DNA from: Acidobacteria bacterium 13_2_20CM_57_17
Lineage (GTDB): Bacteria; Acidobacteriota; Terriglobia; Acidiferrales; UBA7541
Length of the DNA stretch: 37,494 bases
Reading direction: 5' to 3'
NCBI GenBank assembly: GCA_001914785.1
Contig: MNDE01000106.1
Span: 1 to 37,494, forward strand
This document shows, piece after piece, positions 8,544 through 16,319 of this stretch; positions within the stretch are counted from its first letter, which is position 1, and each line of letters starts with the position of its first letter. The position numbers were made by a program, and so were the translations under genes. The notes beneath the pieces are model-generated. The model worked only from the letters and a program-made list of their open reading frames with translations, had not been told where the DNA came from and ran no database searches.

Positions 8544-9389
8544 TCACGCCGCCGCTGTAGTGGCTGCACCTTTCAGGAACCTCAGTAAGTCGGCGTTAAT
8601 CGTATCGGCCTCCGTCGTCGGCATGCCGTGCGGAAAGCTCTTGTAGGTTTTCAACGTGCTATTTCTCAGCAATTTTGCCGACAGGGGCGCAGAGTCGGCA
8701 TAAGGCACGATCTGATCGTCATCGCCATGCATCACCAGGACCGGCACAGTGATCTTCTTCAGGTCTTCGGTGAAGTCCGTCTGGGAGAAGGCAACGATGC
8801 CGTCATAGTGCGCCTTGGCGCCTCCCATCATCCCCTGGCGCCACCAATTCCAGAGCACCGCCTGAGAGGGTTTCGCACCAGGCCGGTTGTAACCATAGAA
8901 CGGCCCAGCCGCCACATCGCGATAGAACTGGGCTCGGTTGGCGGCGAGCTGCGCCTGAAGCCCATCGAACACCTCTTTCGGCAGCCCGCCCGGATTGGCC
9001 GCCGTCTTTACCATCAACGGCGGTACCGCGCTGATGATCGCCGCTTTTGCCACCCGGCTTTCGCCGTGGCGCGCTATGTAGTGCACCACTTCGCCGCCGC
9101 CGGTCGAGTGGCCAACATGCACCGCTTCCTTGAGGCCGAGATGGGCGGTCAGCGTCGCCAGGTCGTCGGCGTAATGATCCATGTCATGGCCGTCGGCGGT
9201 CTGGGAGGAACGGCCATGTCCGCGACGGTCGTGGGCTATGACGCGATAGCCATGATTGAGGAAGAACAGCATCTGCGTGTCCCAGTCGTCCGCGCTCAGC
9301 GGCCAACCGTGTGAGAAGACAATCGGCTGACCGGTTCCCCAATCCTTGTAATAGATCTGTGTGCCATCTTTGGTCGTAATTGTCGCCAT
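8544..9389 (-). CDS. Alpha/beta hydrolase, non-haem chloroperoxidase-like
   Basis: A cytoplasmic protein of 281 residues with the full serine-hydrolase triad: Ser95 in GHSTGGG, an Asp in HGDDDQIVP (residues 223-225) and His254 in FPHGMP. The start [18 protein letters not shown] and the motif [12 protein letters not shown] are typical of the cofactor-free haloperoxidase/perhydrolase/esterase group. In vitro such enzymes make peracids; their natural role is usually ester or lactone hydrolysis. AAGGAGG lies seven bases before the ATG, the strongest ribosome-binding site in the window. The sequence is close to what I recall from proteobacterial homologues, so recent horizontal transfer is possible. 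This is inference only. Confidence 0.88.
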   Translation of the reverse strand: MATITTKDGTQIYYKDWGTGQPIVFSHGWPLSADDWDTQMLFFLNHGYRVIAHDRRGHGRSSQTADGHDMDHYADDLATLTAHLGLKEAVHVGHSTGGGEVVHYIARHGESRVAKAAIISAVPPLMVKTAANPGGLPKEVFDGLQAQLAANRAQFYRDVAAGPFYGYNRPGAKPSQAVLWNWWRQGMMGGAKAHYDGIVAFSQTDFTEDLKKITVPVLVMHGDDDQIVPYADSAPLSAKLLRNSTLKTYKSFPHGMPTTEADTINADLLRFLKGAATTAAA

Positions 9390-9720
9390 GGTATGTCCTC
9401 CTTGATTGCTGCCCTATCCTTTGGAAAGAAATAGCCCCAATAAGACTCCATTAACGATCGCTTATTGTCTCTGACAAAAAACCACGTCCGCGATGGAGCG
9501 ATGCTTGATTTGTCCAACATCGTGTGGCCCCTGTCAACTGCGGCTTGTTCTCGCGTCGCGCTACGCGAGTCCAATTCCCGGGAACACATCACGAGATAGA
9601 ATGGCTCTTGGGTGTCACCTTAGCGGTGGCTCATACTAGCACTTTCCGTTGACGGAGACCTCGTCAAAACAAACTGACGTCTGGAGTGAGTCCTAGAAGC
9701 AGCACTGGAAGCAATCGAGC
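9390..9720. other. 331-bp non-coding gap between thioesterase and chloroperoxidase genes
   Basis: No gene recognised on either strand. It holds the strong ribosome-binding site of the minus-strand chloroperoxidase-like gene and a hairpin with 7-bp arms (CTCGCGT at 9550-9556 and ACGCGAG at 9563-9569, 6-base loop). The hairpin could mark the 3' end of the minus-strand thioesterase transcript. There is no T tract and no convincing paired -35/-10 promoter. Confidence 0.5.
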
Positions 9721-10164
9721 CTAGCGCCCTTTGGCGCGGTCCCCCCTGAGGGCCATGCAAGTCGAAGACGCCTTGGCAACCAGGTGGCCGCCTTCATCCG
9801 TGATTTCACACTCCGTGTAACCAATGGTCTTGCCCCGTCGCACGACTTTACCCTCGGCCTTCAGATTAGCCTTCCACACGGGCCGGAAGAAATTGATCTT
9901 CAATTCCACCGTTGTGAAGGATTCTTCCGGCGCCAGCGTGCTCGCAAACGCCATTCCCATAGCCGCGTCGGCAATGTCACAAAGAATTCCGCCGTGCAGC
10001 GTCCCCATAGGATTGGCGTGTTGTGGTCCGGCTGCCAAGGTGACCGTAGCTCGCCCATCAGCAATTTCTTTCGCTTTGAATCCAATCAGACGTGCCACCG
10101 GCACGTCATTCGTCTTCGCACGTGTCCTAGAATCTAGCTTCAACGGAATCTTGGGAGCACTCAT
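9721..10164 (-). CDS. PaaI-family hotdog-fold thioesterase
   Basis: A protein of 147 residues with the PaaI/4-hydroxybenzoyl-CoA thioesterase pattern. His57-Gly58-Gly59 sit in TLHGGILCDIADAAMGMAF, with Asp63 and Asp66 on the following helix as candidate catalytic acids. The strand segments AEGKVVRRGKTIGYTECEI and LVAKASSTCMAL complete the hotdog fold. Such enzymes hydrolyse acyl-CoA or aryl-CoA thioesters, often as housekeeping proofreaders; the exact substrate is unknown. The ATG has AGGGTG upstream. It lies downstream of the NADH dehydrogenase-like gene on the same strand, 115 bases away, so co-transcription is possible. Confidence 0.85.
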   Translation of the reverse strand: MSAPKIPLKLDSRTRAKTNDVPVARLIGFKAKEIADGRATVTLAAGPQHANPMGTLHGGILCDIADAAMGMAFASTLAPEESFTTVELKINFFRPVWKANLKAEGKVVRRGKTIGYTECEITDEGGHLVAKASSTCMALRGDRAKGR

Positions 10165-10279
10165 GATTTTTCACCCTAGCCTTGGATTCCTTTGCGCGAA
10201 CGTTCGTTTCGAGATATTCCGCGAGATGCCCGGCAGGCAAAATCAAGGGCGTCCGCCCTCCGCCGTAGCCTGCTTACCA

Positions 10280-11608
10280 TCAACCCTCCTTCGTATGGTC
10301 ATTAATCGAGCCTGCCTGATGAATAGAATCTGTGGCAGCTTCGCCGGTGATCAGGCGCGCGCCACGGCTGAAGGTCAGGTATTCAAATCCCCACTGGATG
10401 AAAACGATGATGCGGCTCTGAAACTCCACAGTGTAAATTAAGTGGATGAACAGCCACATCAGCCAGGCCAGCAGCCCGGAAACGTGGATGCCGAAAATGT
10501 TTGCAACCGCGGCCGCGCGCCCGATCACTGCCATCTCGCCCTTGTTGAAATAATGAAATGGCGGCGGCACTCGCTTCCCTTCCGCGCGCGCGCGGATAAC
10601 TTTTGCAGCGTACGCTCCGCCCTGCATCGCCACTTGCGCTACGCCGGGCAGCGGCGCGCCTTTCTCGTCGACAGCGTGAGCAAGGTCGCCAATGATGAAA
10701 ATGTCCGGGAAATTGGGGATGGTCAAGTCGCGATTCACCTTGATTCGGCCGCTGCGGTCCGATTCTGACTTTGTGCGCTCGGCAAGTTTTCTGCCAACAG
10801 GCGTGGCCATGACTCCGCCGGCCCAGAGCACCGTGTTCGCCGCCAGTTTCTCGCTCGAATCACCCCGCTTGAACGTAACCCCCGCACCGTCAATGTTCGT
10901 CACCATCACGCCTTTGATCACTTCCACGCCGAGGCGTGTGACCAATTTTTCCGCTTTGGCCGACAGATCTTCCGGGAAAGGGCCCAGAACTCTAGGAGCT
11001 CCTTCCATCAGAATGATTCGCGCTTTCTGCGGGTCGATTCTGCGAAAATCGTGCCGCAGCGTCTCGCGAGCGATCTCCGCCAGAGCTCCGGAGAGCTCAA
11101 GCCCCGTGGCGCCGGCTCCAACGATGACGAACGTGAGCCACGCGCGCGCTTCTTCCGGTGTAGCGGCACGCTCGGCCCGTTCGAACGCGTACAGAATCTT
11201 GTGGCGGATTGCCGTAGCTTCCTCGACGGACTTCAGGCTCGGCGCCCACTGCCGCCAGGAATCATTTCCGTAATAAGACGTCTGCGTCCCCGTGGCCACA
11301 ATCAGCGAGTCATATTCGAACGAAGCGCCGTCGCGCAAGATAACGCGTTTTGCATGCGGATCAATGTCCACGGCCTCCCCCAGAAGAACCTGGGTGTTTT
11401 TCTGTTTGCTCAGGACGCCGCGCAGCGGAGCTGCGATCTCTCCTGGAGACAGTGAACCCGTGGCCACTTGGTACAGCAGCGGCTGAAAAAGATGAAAATT
11501 CCGGCGATCAATCAGCGTGACTTCGACCGGCGCGCGCTTCAATTTTTGCGCGGCAGCCAGTCCGCCGAATCCGCCGCCAAGAATAACGACTCGATGCTTT
11601 TTGTCCAT
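10280..11608 (-). CDS. Type II NADH:quinone oxidoreductase-like flavoprotein
   Basis: A protein of 442 residues from the ATG at 11608, chosen over the longer frame from 11641 because GGGGGAG lies eight bases before it. The N-terminal FAD-binding motif is VVILGGGFGGLAAAQKL and the central NADH-binding motif is FVIVGAGATGLELSGALAE. FIIGDLAH is the conserved FAD-contact segment. The C-terminus (LLAWLMWLFIHLIYTVEF and following) is a membrane-anchoring helix region as in bacterial NDH-2. NDH-2 passes electrons from NADH to quinone without pumping protons and sits on the inner face of the membrane. The related sulfide:quinone reductase family is less likely because I see no extra conserved Cys pair. 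Confidence 0.88.
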   Translation of the reverse strand: MDKKHRVVILGGGFGGLAAAQKLKRAPVEVTLIDRRNFHLFQPLLYQVATGSLSPGEIAAPLRGVLSKQKNTQVLLGEAVDIDPHAKRVILRDGASFEYDSLIVATGTQTSYYGNDSWRQWAPSLKSVEEATAIRHKILYAFERAERAATPEEARAWLTFVIVGAGATGLELSGALAEIARETLRHDFRRIDPQKARIILMEGAPRVLGPFPEDLSAKAEKLVTRLGVEVIKGVMVTNIDGAGVTFKRGDSSEKLAANTVLWAGGVMATPVGRKLAERTKSESDRSGRIKVNRDLTIPNFPDIFIIGDLAHAVDEKGAPLPGVAQVAMQGGAYAAKVIRARAEGKRVPPPFHYFNKGEMAVIGRAAAVANIFGIHVSGLLAWLMWLFIHLIYTVEFQSRIIVFIQWGFEYLTFSRGARLITGEAATDSIHQAGSINDHTKEG

Positions 11609-11753
11609 GCACGCCGCTCCCCCGAACGCAACCTCACCCACTCCGGTATCATCTCATTTAGTGTGATTTTCTCGCGAGTGATGCGGGGGGTTGGCCTGCG
11701 AATTCCCGGTCTTTTCGTTGCTTTCTCCGTGCTCTTCGCGAAAGCGTGGCCAA

Positions 11754-12116
11754 ATGCGTATTCAAAATCCTAACGCCAGATTTCAGCTTCAGAAAAACAC
11801 GCTGCGCTTTCTTTGCTCGGTGCTGATCAAGAGCGGAACGCGCATTGAGATTTGCAAATTGCTCGACCCCGGCGTCTTTGACGATCCTCTGCAACGTGTG
11901 ATGTTTGAAGAAATACGCGAGCTGGGATCGATCGATTCCCGCCGCTTGCGGGAACTCTTGCCGGCGCGCGTGACCAACCGCGGCTTTCCAGACTTCGACC
12001 TGAACGAATTCCTCGCTCCACACGAAGTCGGCGAAAAAGAGATCGACCAGCTTTTTGAGAGCGCGCTGCAGCTTCTCGATCTCAGCCATCCAGACGAAGG
12101 GCTTTCCGTGGAATAA
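11754..12116 (+). CDS. Hypothetical protein of about 120 residues
   Basis: Unrecognised. The protein is charged and helical-looking (RFQLQKNTLRFLCSVLIKSG, PLQRVMFEEIRELGSIDSRR, VGEKEIDQLFESALQLLDL), with no membrane segment or known motif. The ATG at 11754 is preferred over the TTG at 11691 because the upstream extension is low-complexity and Ser/Arg-rich, but neither has a clear ribosome-binding site. It is followed after 15 bases by the CPBP-family gene on the same strand, so the two probably share a transcript. It diverges from the NADH dehydrogenase-like gene. Confidence 0.6.
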   Translation: MRIQNPNARFQLQKNTLRFLCSVLIKSGTRIEICKLLDPGVFDDPLQRVMFEEIRELGSIDSRRLRELLPARVTNRGFPDFDLNEFLAPHEVGEKEIDQLFESALQLLDLSHPDEGLSVE

Positions 12117-12131
12117 TGGACCAACTTTGCC

Positions 12132-12776
12132 ATGACTACGGCCGCCCGGCGTTCCTTAATCCTGATTGAAGCTCTCGCTTTCTCCGCTTACGTTGCTTGG
12201 TACATCTGGCAGCTTCAGGCGTTCGCTCGGTCGTTGTGGCTGGTGTTCCCCGTCTGGATGCTTGCCAGTTTCATTGTGCACCGCGATACGCCGAAGACCC
12301 TCGGATGGCGAGCCGACAATTTGTGGCTCGCTACTAAGCGCTCGGCGTTGGTCTTTCTGCCGTGTATCGCCGCGCTCTGCCTTGTAGGAATTCTTCTGGG
12401 CACCATGCACAGTCCGGCTCACCGCCTCCTAATGCCGAATCGTTTTTTTGGCTACATGGCGTTTTGCCTGCTCCAGCAGGTGGGATTGAATTCCTATTCC
12501 ACGAACCGGCTCCTCGGCGCAATCGATAGCCCTGCGCTTGCTTCGCTGCTCGCCGGCGCAATTTTTGCTGCCCTTCATTGGCCGAATCCCGTCCTGGTTC
12601 CGCTTACCTTCATTGGTGGAGTTGCCATGGCGTGGCTCTTTGCGCGCGAGCGCAACATCATCCCGCTCGCCATCTGCCAAGGAATTCTGGGCACTTTAGT
12701 TTGGTGGGCGTTTCCGATCGCGTGGCATCATGCCATGCGTGTAGGCCCGGGTTTCTATCACTTTCAGCCGCGATAA
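12132..12776 (+). CDS. CPBP-family membrane protein lacking catalytic residues
   Basis: A protein of 214 residues with about six to seven membrane helices. The C-terminal half has the CPBP/Abi (type II CAAX prenyl protease-like) layout. Motif 2 is intact (FAALH, Phe145 and His149). Motif 1, normally EExxxR, reads QQVGLN (Gln115, Gln116, Asn120), and the His of motif 3 is replaced by Gln183 in AICQGILG. With the catalytic Glu pair and the other polar residues changed, it is probably not an active intramembrane endopeptidase. It might serve as a scaffold or binding protein. Family assignment rests on the helix pattern and motif 2, so it is moderately sure. Confidence 0.65.
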   Translation: MTTAARRSLILIEALAFSAYVAWYIWQLQAFARSLWLVFPVWMLASFIVHRDTPKTLGWRADNLWLATKRSALVFLPCIAALCLVGILLGTMHSPAHRLLMPNRFFGYMAFCLLQQVGLNSYSTNRLLGAIDSPALASLLAGAIFAALHWPNPVLVPLTFIGGVAMAWLFARERNIIPLAICQGILGTLVWWAFPIAWHHAMRVGPGFYHFQPR

Positions 12777-12791
12777 GTGGAGCGGCAGGGC

Positions 12792-13910
12792 CTACAAATT
12801 CAAATGGCCGTAGGCTTTCGTCGTCGCTGTCCCGCTTTGCTTTGGCCAATGCTTCCCTTTTGCATCGTTCTTCCACACGCCCGGGATCGCGAGCCCGCAT
12901 TTCAGGCAAGCACCATTCTTGACGCGATTCTCCAGCACGTCGTGCCAAGACCGACGGACCAACAATTCCCCGCAATGCGGACAATAGGTGTTCGCGCCGT
13001 CGCTGTAGATATTTCCCTCATAAACGTAGCGCAACCCGGCTTCTAGCGCGATTTGCCGCGCATCATCCAGCGTCTTCGGCGGCGTGCGCGGCTTGTCCTG
13101 CAGCTTGAAGTCCGGATGAAACGCTGTGAAATGCAGCGGCACATCCGGCCCGAGATGAGTCAGAATCCACTCGGCAAGCTTTCGCGTTTCGGCGGGATCG
13201 TCGTTCAGAGTCGGAATCATCAGGTTGGTGATCTCGAACCAGACCGGCGTTTCCTTCTTTAGCCAAGCCAATGTCTCCAGCACCGGCTGAAGGTGCGTCA
13301 GCGTAATCTTCCCGTAGAAATTCTCGGTAAACGCCTTAAGGTCCACATTCGCCGCGTCGATGTGATCGTAGATATCGTGGAACGCGTCGTAGGTGATATA
13401 CCCGTTCGTGACCATCACCGTTTTCAACCCATAGCCCCTGGCAGCTCTGCAAATGTCGATGATGTACTCGCCCCAAATCGTCGGCTCGTTGTACGTGAAC
13501 GCGATGGAATCACATCCGTACTTCAAAGCTAGCAGCGGCACATCTTCCGGCGGAACATTCTGCGAACGCACTTGATCGGACCGCGACTTGGAGATGTCCC
13601 AGTTTTGGCAGAAGAAACAGCCCATGTTGCAGCCCGCCGTGCCCATGCTGAACACGCGCGTGCCCGGCAAAAAATGATTCAGTGGCTTTTTTTCGATGGG
13701 ATCGACTTGCAGTGCGGCCGGGGAACCATAACCGAGGCTATACAATTTTCCGTCTTGATTGATGCGGATGAAGCAGAAGCCGGCTTGACCTGACCCGATG
13801 TGACAATGTCGCGGACAAAGATAGCAGTGAACTCGCCCGTTCGGCTCCGCATCCCACCAGCACGCTTCGTGCAGTTGTTCTGTCTTCTGGAGGATCTTCA
13901 GCTCTTCCAT
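12792..13910 (-). CDS. amrS: AmmeMemoRadiSam system radical SAM enzyme
   Basis: A protein of 372 residues. The radical SAM cluster motif CxxxCxxC is Cys94-Cys98-Cys101 (CNMGCFFCQNW). Before it, YLCPRHC and GFC give a Cys-rich N-terminus, and CPHCGEL with CLKCG near residues 319-345 form a C-terminal zinc-ribbon-like pair. Other family segments are present: KKPLNHFLPGTRVFSMGTAG, FTYNEPTIWGEY and DLKAFTENFY. This matches the PflA-like AmrS group. The usual partners (an AMMECR1 protein and a MEMO protein) are not in this window. ATG with GGAGGAGG just upstream, plus a perfect -10 box (next entry). It converges with the CPBP gene, 15 bases apart. Confidence 0.88.
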   Translation of the reverse strand: MEELKILQKTEQLHEACWWDAEPNGRVHCYLCPRHCHIGSGQAGFCFIRINQDGKLYSLGYGSPAALQVDPIEKKPLNHFLPGTRVFSMGTAGCNMGCFFCQNWDISKSRSDQVRSQNVPPEDVPLLALKYGCDSIAFTYNEPTIWGEYIIDICRAARGYGLKTVMVTNGYITYDAFHDIYDHIDAANVDLKAFTENFYGKITLTHLQPVLETLAWLKKETPVWFEITNLMIPTLNDDPAETRKLAEWILTHLGPDVPLHFTAFHPDFKLQDKPRTPPKTLDDARQIALEAGLRYVYEGNIYSDGANTYCPHCGELLVRRSWHDVLENRVKNGACLKCGLAIPGVWKNDAKGKHWPKQSGTATTKAYGHLNL

Positions 13911-13930
13911 GGATCCTCCTCCCCAAAAGT

Positions 13931-13936
13931 ATTATA
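13931..13936 (-). promoter_or_regulatory. Candidate -10 box of the amrS gene
   Basis: On the minus strand TATAAT lies 20 bases before the amrS start codon, with the Shine-Dalgarno sequence between. No clear -35 hexamer is present at 16-18 bp, so this is a candidate only. Confidence 0.4.
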
Positions 13937-13995
13937 CCTCCGGGCAAAGAACCCCGCGCGAGTCATTCCAACTTGTTGAGGAGTGCGTTCGACCT

Positions 13996-14235
13996 TCAGG
14001 CGTGGCGCCGGCGCTGGATGCGATTTCTTTCCGCGGCCCAATTCACAAACCGTTCCATGTGTTCGCGGTATTTCCAGGCAAGATGAAAAAACTTGCTGGC
14101 CGTCAAATTCGTGGCTTCCTTCCCGAGGAACGTCTCAAACCGCCAGCGGATGTAAGGACTTTCCCAAGGCCTGAATCGATAGCCCCGAGCTGCATTCCAG
14201 TAGTACTGCACCGTCTTGAACATTTCTTGCGCCAT
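13996..14235 (-). CDS. Small hypothetical protein of 79 residues
   Basis: Unrecognised, but likely coding. It is rich in Trp, Tyr, Phe and Arg in a regular helical pattern (VQYYWNAARGYRFRPWESPY, FFHLAWKYREHMERFVNWAA). No signal peptide, membrane helix or metal motif. I have a weak impression of similar short proteins in other acidobacteria. The ATG overlaps a 15-bp palindrome (next entry), which could hide the start region in a hairpin. It lies 85 bases upstream of amrS on the same strand and 32 bases downstream of the NTF2-like gene. Confidence 0.55.
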   Translation of the reverse strand: MAQEMFKTVQYYWNAARGYRFRPWESPYIRWRFETFLGKEATNLTASKFFHLAWKYREHMERFVNWAAERNRIQRRRHA

Positions 14236-14249
14236 GGGCGAATCGCCCA
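14235..14249. repeat. 15-bp inverted repeat at a start codon
   Basis: TGGGCGA (14235-14241) and TCGCCCA (14243-14249) are perfect arms around one base. In the minus-strand mRNA they immediately precede the start codon of the 79-residue protein and touch its first base. It could be an operator. As RNA, the loop is too tight for all pairs to form. Confidence 0.35.
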
Positions 14250-14267
14250 GCCCTCTTGGTCAAGACT

Positions 14268-14798
14268 CTAGCTTCCAGCCGCCGGAGTCGAAAGATGCTC
14301 GTGAACCAGCACCCAGTTCGCCCCGCGCTTCTCCCAAATCCCGGTATACCGGAGTTCCATCTCCGTAGTCTTACCGTCTTTTGATTTTTCCATCAAATGC
14401 ATTGGCACCGTCATCCACGCGACCGTCCCGCGGCGGTTCACTTTTAAGTCCTTACCCGCCGTCAGCTTGATCTCCGCCGCGCCTTCCAAAAACTCCTTCT
14501 GCACGCCGTCGTGATACTCCTTCCAACTATGATACGAAAACGGCGCCACATCATAAAATACAAGTCCATCTTCCTTGGCGTAGAACTTCGCTGGAGCATC
14601 CGCGTTTCCCGTGCTCCAGGCCGCGCAATAGCTATCGATGAGCTTGCGAAATGTGGCATCGTCCGTGGCCTTCTGTTGCGCCCGCGCGCCAACAAAAGTC
14701 AGCAATGCGCCAACGATTGCCATCACAACGTACAGCAGCCACCGCCATCGCTCAGAATGATTACGTGCGGCACTGCCCATGGAAACGGAAGCCGTCAT
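14268..14798 (-). CDS. NTF2-like/SnoaL-type protein with N-terminal membrane anchor or signal
   Basis: A protein of about 176 residues from the ATG at 14798 (AGGAG seven bases upstream; an earlier in-frame TTG lacks this). A hydrophobic segment WLLYVVMAIVGALLTFVGA (about residues 20-38) ends in ARAQQ, so the protein is exported or anchored. The remainder matches the SnoaL/DUF4440 NTF2-like fold: FRKLIDSYCAAWSTGNADA, FYAKEDGLVFYDVAP, then GTVAWMTVPMHL and LRYTGIWEKRGANWVLVHEH. Ligand-binding and enzymatic members exist, so the function cannot be told. It starts a minus-strand run toward amrS. Confidence 0.78.
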   Translation of the reverse strand: MTASVSMGSAARNHSERWRWLLYVVMAIVGALLTFVGARAQQKATDDATFRKLIDSYCAAWSTGNADAPAKFYAKEDGLVFYDVAPFSYHSWKEYHDGVQKEFLEGAAEIKLTAGKDLKVNRRGTVAWMTVPMHLMEKSKDGKTTEMELRYTGIWEKRGANWVLVHEHLSTPAAGS

Positions 14799-15058
14799 TC
14801 CATATCTCCTGGCAACCTGGAACAAGACTCTTCAGGTGGAGGTCCTAAAGCGTGCCGCTTACCGTATTGCGAATTTGCTCATTTTGCAAGCGTTCATATT
14901 GGTTCAGCCCGAATTGATGGATTCTTGGCCGCTACTGCCCCTCTCCCACCCACCGTTTGCCGGTAAATCCCCTCACTTGGCCGAATCTTGGATGCGCTCC
15001 CATGGAGCCACCCGTATTCTCGCATCGGGACAAGGAAATGGCCCTCCAGGAGGCTAAC

Positions 15059-15427
15059 ATGGCGGCGCGGCAAGCATCCTCAAACAGCCTGAAATCCATC
15101 GCCGGAGCGCTTCTCCTCGCGCTCGGCGTGGCATTCCTCTTCGGCAATCTGGAGGGGATAGCCGCCTGCATCAACAACTTTGCCGGCATTTCAGCGCACG
15201 AAGCTCTCGGAATCGTTCCTGCGCTCGGCCTCGCCGGAATGCAAGCCGTGCAGGCGTATACCTTCGATCGCGACGCCTTCCTGTCGGGTCTTCGTCAGAA
15301 CTTGGTATCATTCTGGCCACTCCTAGTTGTCACTATCGGAGCGGGATTACTGAAAAGCGGACTCGACGGCCGTCTTGTGCGACGCCGCGCTAGAGCGTGC
15401 TCTTCCGCAACGGAACTGCACTCATGA
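15059..15427 (+). CDS. Small membrane protein, first gene of the LiaF/LytS operon
   Basis: A protein of 122 residues from the ATG at 15059, which has GGAGG seven bases upstream. Longer in-frame starts at 14957 and 15002 lack this signal. Two membrane helices are visible: SIAGALLLALGVAFLFGNL and LVSFWPLLVVTIGAGLL. Between them is a soluble stretch (FAGISAHEALGIVPALGLAGM). The second helix, with FWPLL, resembles the LiaF-type TM repeat in the next gene (RFWPLLIVFAGV). It ends 43 bases before that gene. The family is not recognised; a role in envelope sensing is inferred from context only. Confidence 0.7.
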   Translation: MAARQASSNSLKSIAGALLLALGVAFLFGNLEGIAACINNFAGISAHEALGIVPALGLAGMQAVQAYTFDRDAFLSGLRQNLVSFWPLLVVTIGAGLLKSGLDGRLVRRRARACSSATELHS

Positions 15428-15470
15428 GCGCGAGAGATTACGGGCGCCACCGGAACCACAGGAGAAGCAT

Positions 15471-16310
15471 GTGAGCGACGAAAAAAGTTTTGACCCGAAA
15501 AAGTTCAAGGATGAACTTCACGACCAGATTCATCGTACTATTCGTTCGCGCTTCCAGAGCGATGACCCGAAACAGGGATCGCGGCGTAGCCCCATGGTCG
15601 TCGGCATAGACCTTCGCGGTCGCGGCCGCGGCGGCATCGTGATGGGCGGCATCTTCATTTTGATCGGCCTTGCCTTTCTTCTCGATCACCTGGGAGTCAT
15701 TTCCATCGGCAGCCTCTGGCGGTTCTGGCCCCTGCTCATCGTTTTCGCTGGCGTCATGAACGTTCTGTCTCAACGACGTGCCTGGGGAGTTCTTCTGATG
15801 TTTGCGGGCGTCGTTCTGGAACTAAATGAACTGGGCATCACCCACTTTGGCTGGGCTGCCTTTTGGCCCATGATGCTCATTGCCCTCGGACTCTTTATCA
15901 TGTGGGGCTCATCTCAATGGAGCTCGAGAACCCCTGCTCCCACTTCGGGAACAGGGGATCCCCGCACCACGCTGAACGAGGCCGTCGTCTTCGGCGGACT
16001 GGAGCGCCGCATGACCAGCCAGGATTTTCAAGGCGGAGACATCACCGCCATTTTTGGCGGCGTCGAGCTGGATCTCACTGAGGCCAACATCCAAGGGACC
16101 GAAGCCACTTTGGCAATCACCGCCATCTTCGGCGGCGTGGAAGTGCGCATCCCCTCCACCTGGCAGGTGGCTTTTCGCGGCGCTCCCATTTTTGGTGGAA
16201 TCGAAGATAAGACGCGCACCGCCCGAGTGAACGATCCCACGAACTCCAGCCTCAAAGTGCTGGTGATCACCGGTGCGGTCATCTTCGGCGGCTTGGAAAT
16301 CAAGAACTGA
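15471..16310 (+). CDS. LiaF-like membrane protein with five IFGG repeats
   Basis: A protein of 279 residues from the GTG at 15471 (AGGAG upstream). The N-terminal ~55 residues are charged and cytoplasmic. Four helices follow at about residues 55-150 (GGIVMGGIFILIGLAFLL, WRFWPLLIVFAGVMNVL, WGVLLMFAGVVLELNELG, FWPMMLIALGLFIMWG), as in LiaI/LiaF-like TM domains. The C-terminal domain carries five copies of an IFGG[VLI]E motif (VVFGGLERR, AIFGGVELD, AIFGGVEVR, PIFGGIEDK, VIFGGLEIK), each ending one rung of a probable beta-solenoid, as in the LiaF C-terminal domain. In Firmicutes LiaF inhibits the LiaRS two-component system under envelope stress. Here it lies nine bases before a LytS-type kinase, so it probably modulates that kinase. 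Confidence 0.85.
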   Translation: MSDEKSFDPKKFKDELHDQIHRTIRSRFQSDDPKQGSRRSPMVVGIDLRGRGRGGIVMGGIFILIGLAFLLDHLGVISIGSLWRFWPLLIVFAGVMNVLSQRRAWGVLLMFAGVVLELNELGITHFGWAAFWPMMLIALGLFIMWGSSQWSSRTPAPTSGTGDPRTTLNEAVVFGGLERRMTSQDFQGGDITAIFGGVELDLTEANIQGTEATLAITAIFGGVEVRIPSTWQVAFRGAPIFGGIEDKTRTARVNDPTNSSLKVLVITGAVIFGGLEIKN

Positions 16311-16319
16311 GCCCCTCCG

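Noticed and set aside
9550-9569. Intrinsic terminator after the thioesterase gene
   Set aside because: A 7-bp stem is present, but it is 150 bases from the stop codon and no T tract follows, so it was kept only as part of the gap description.
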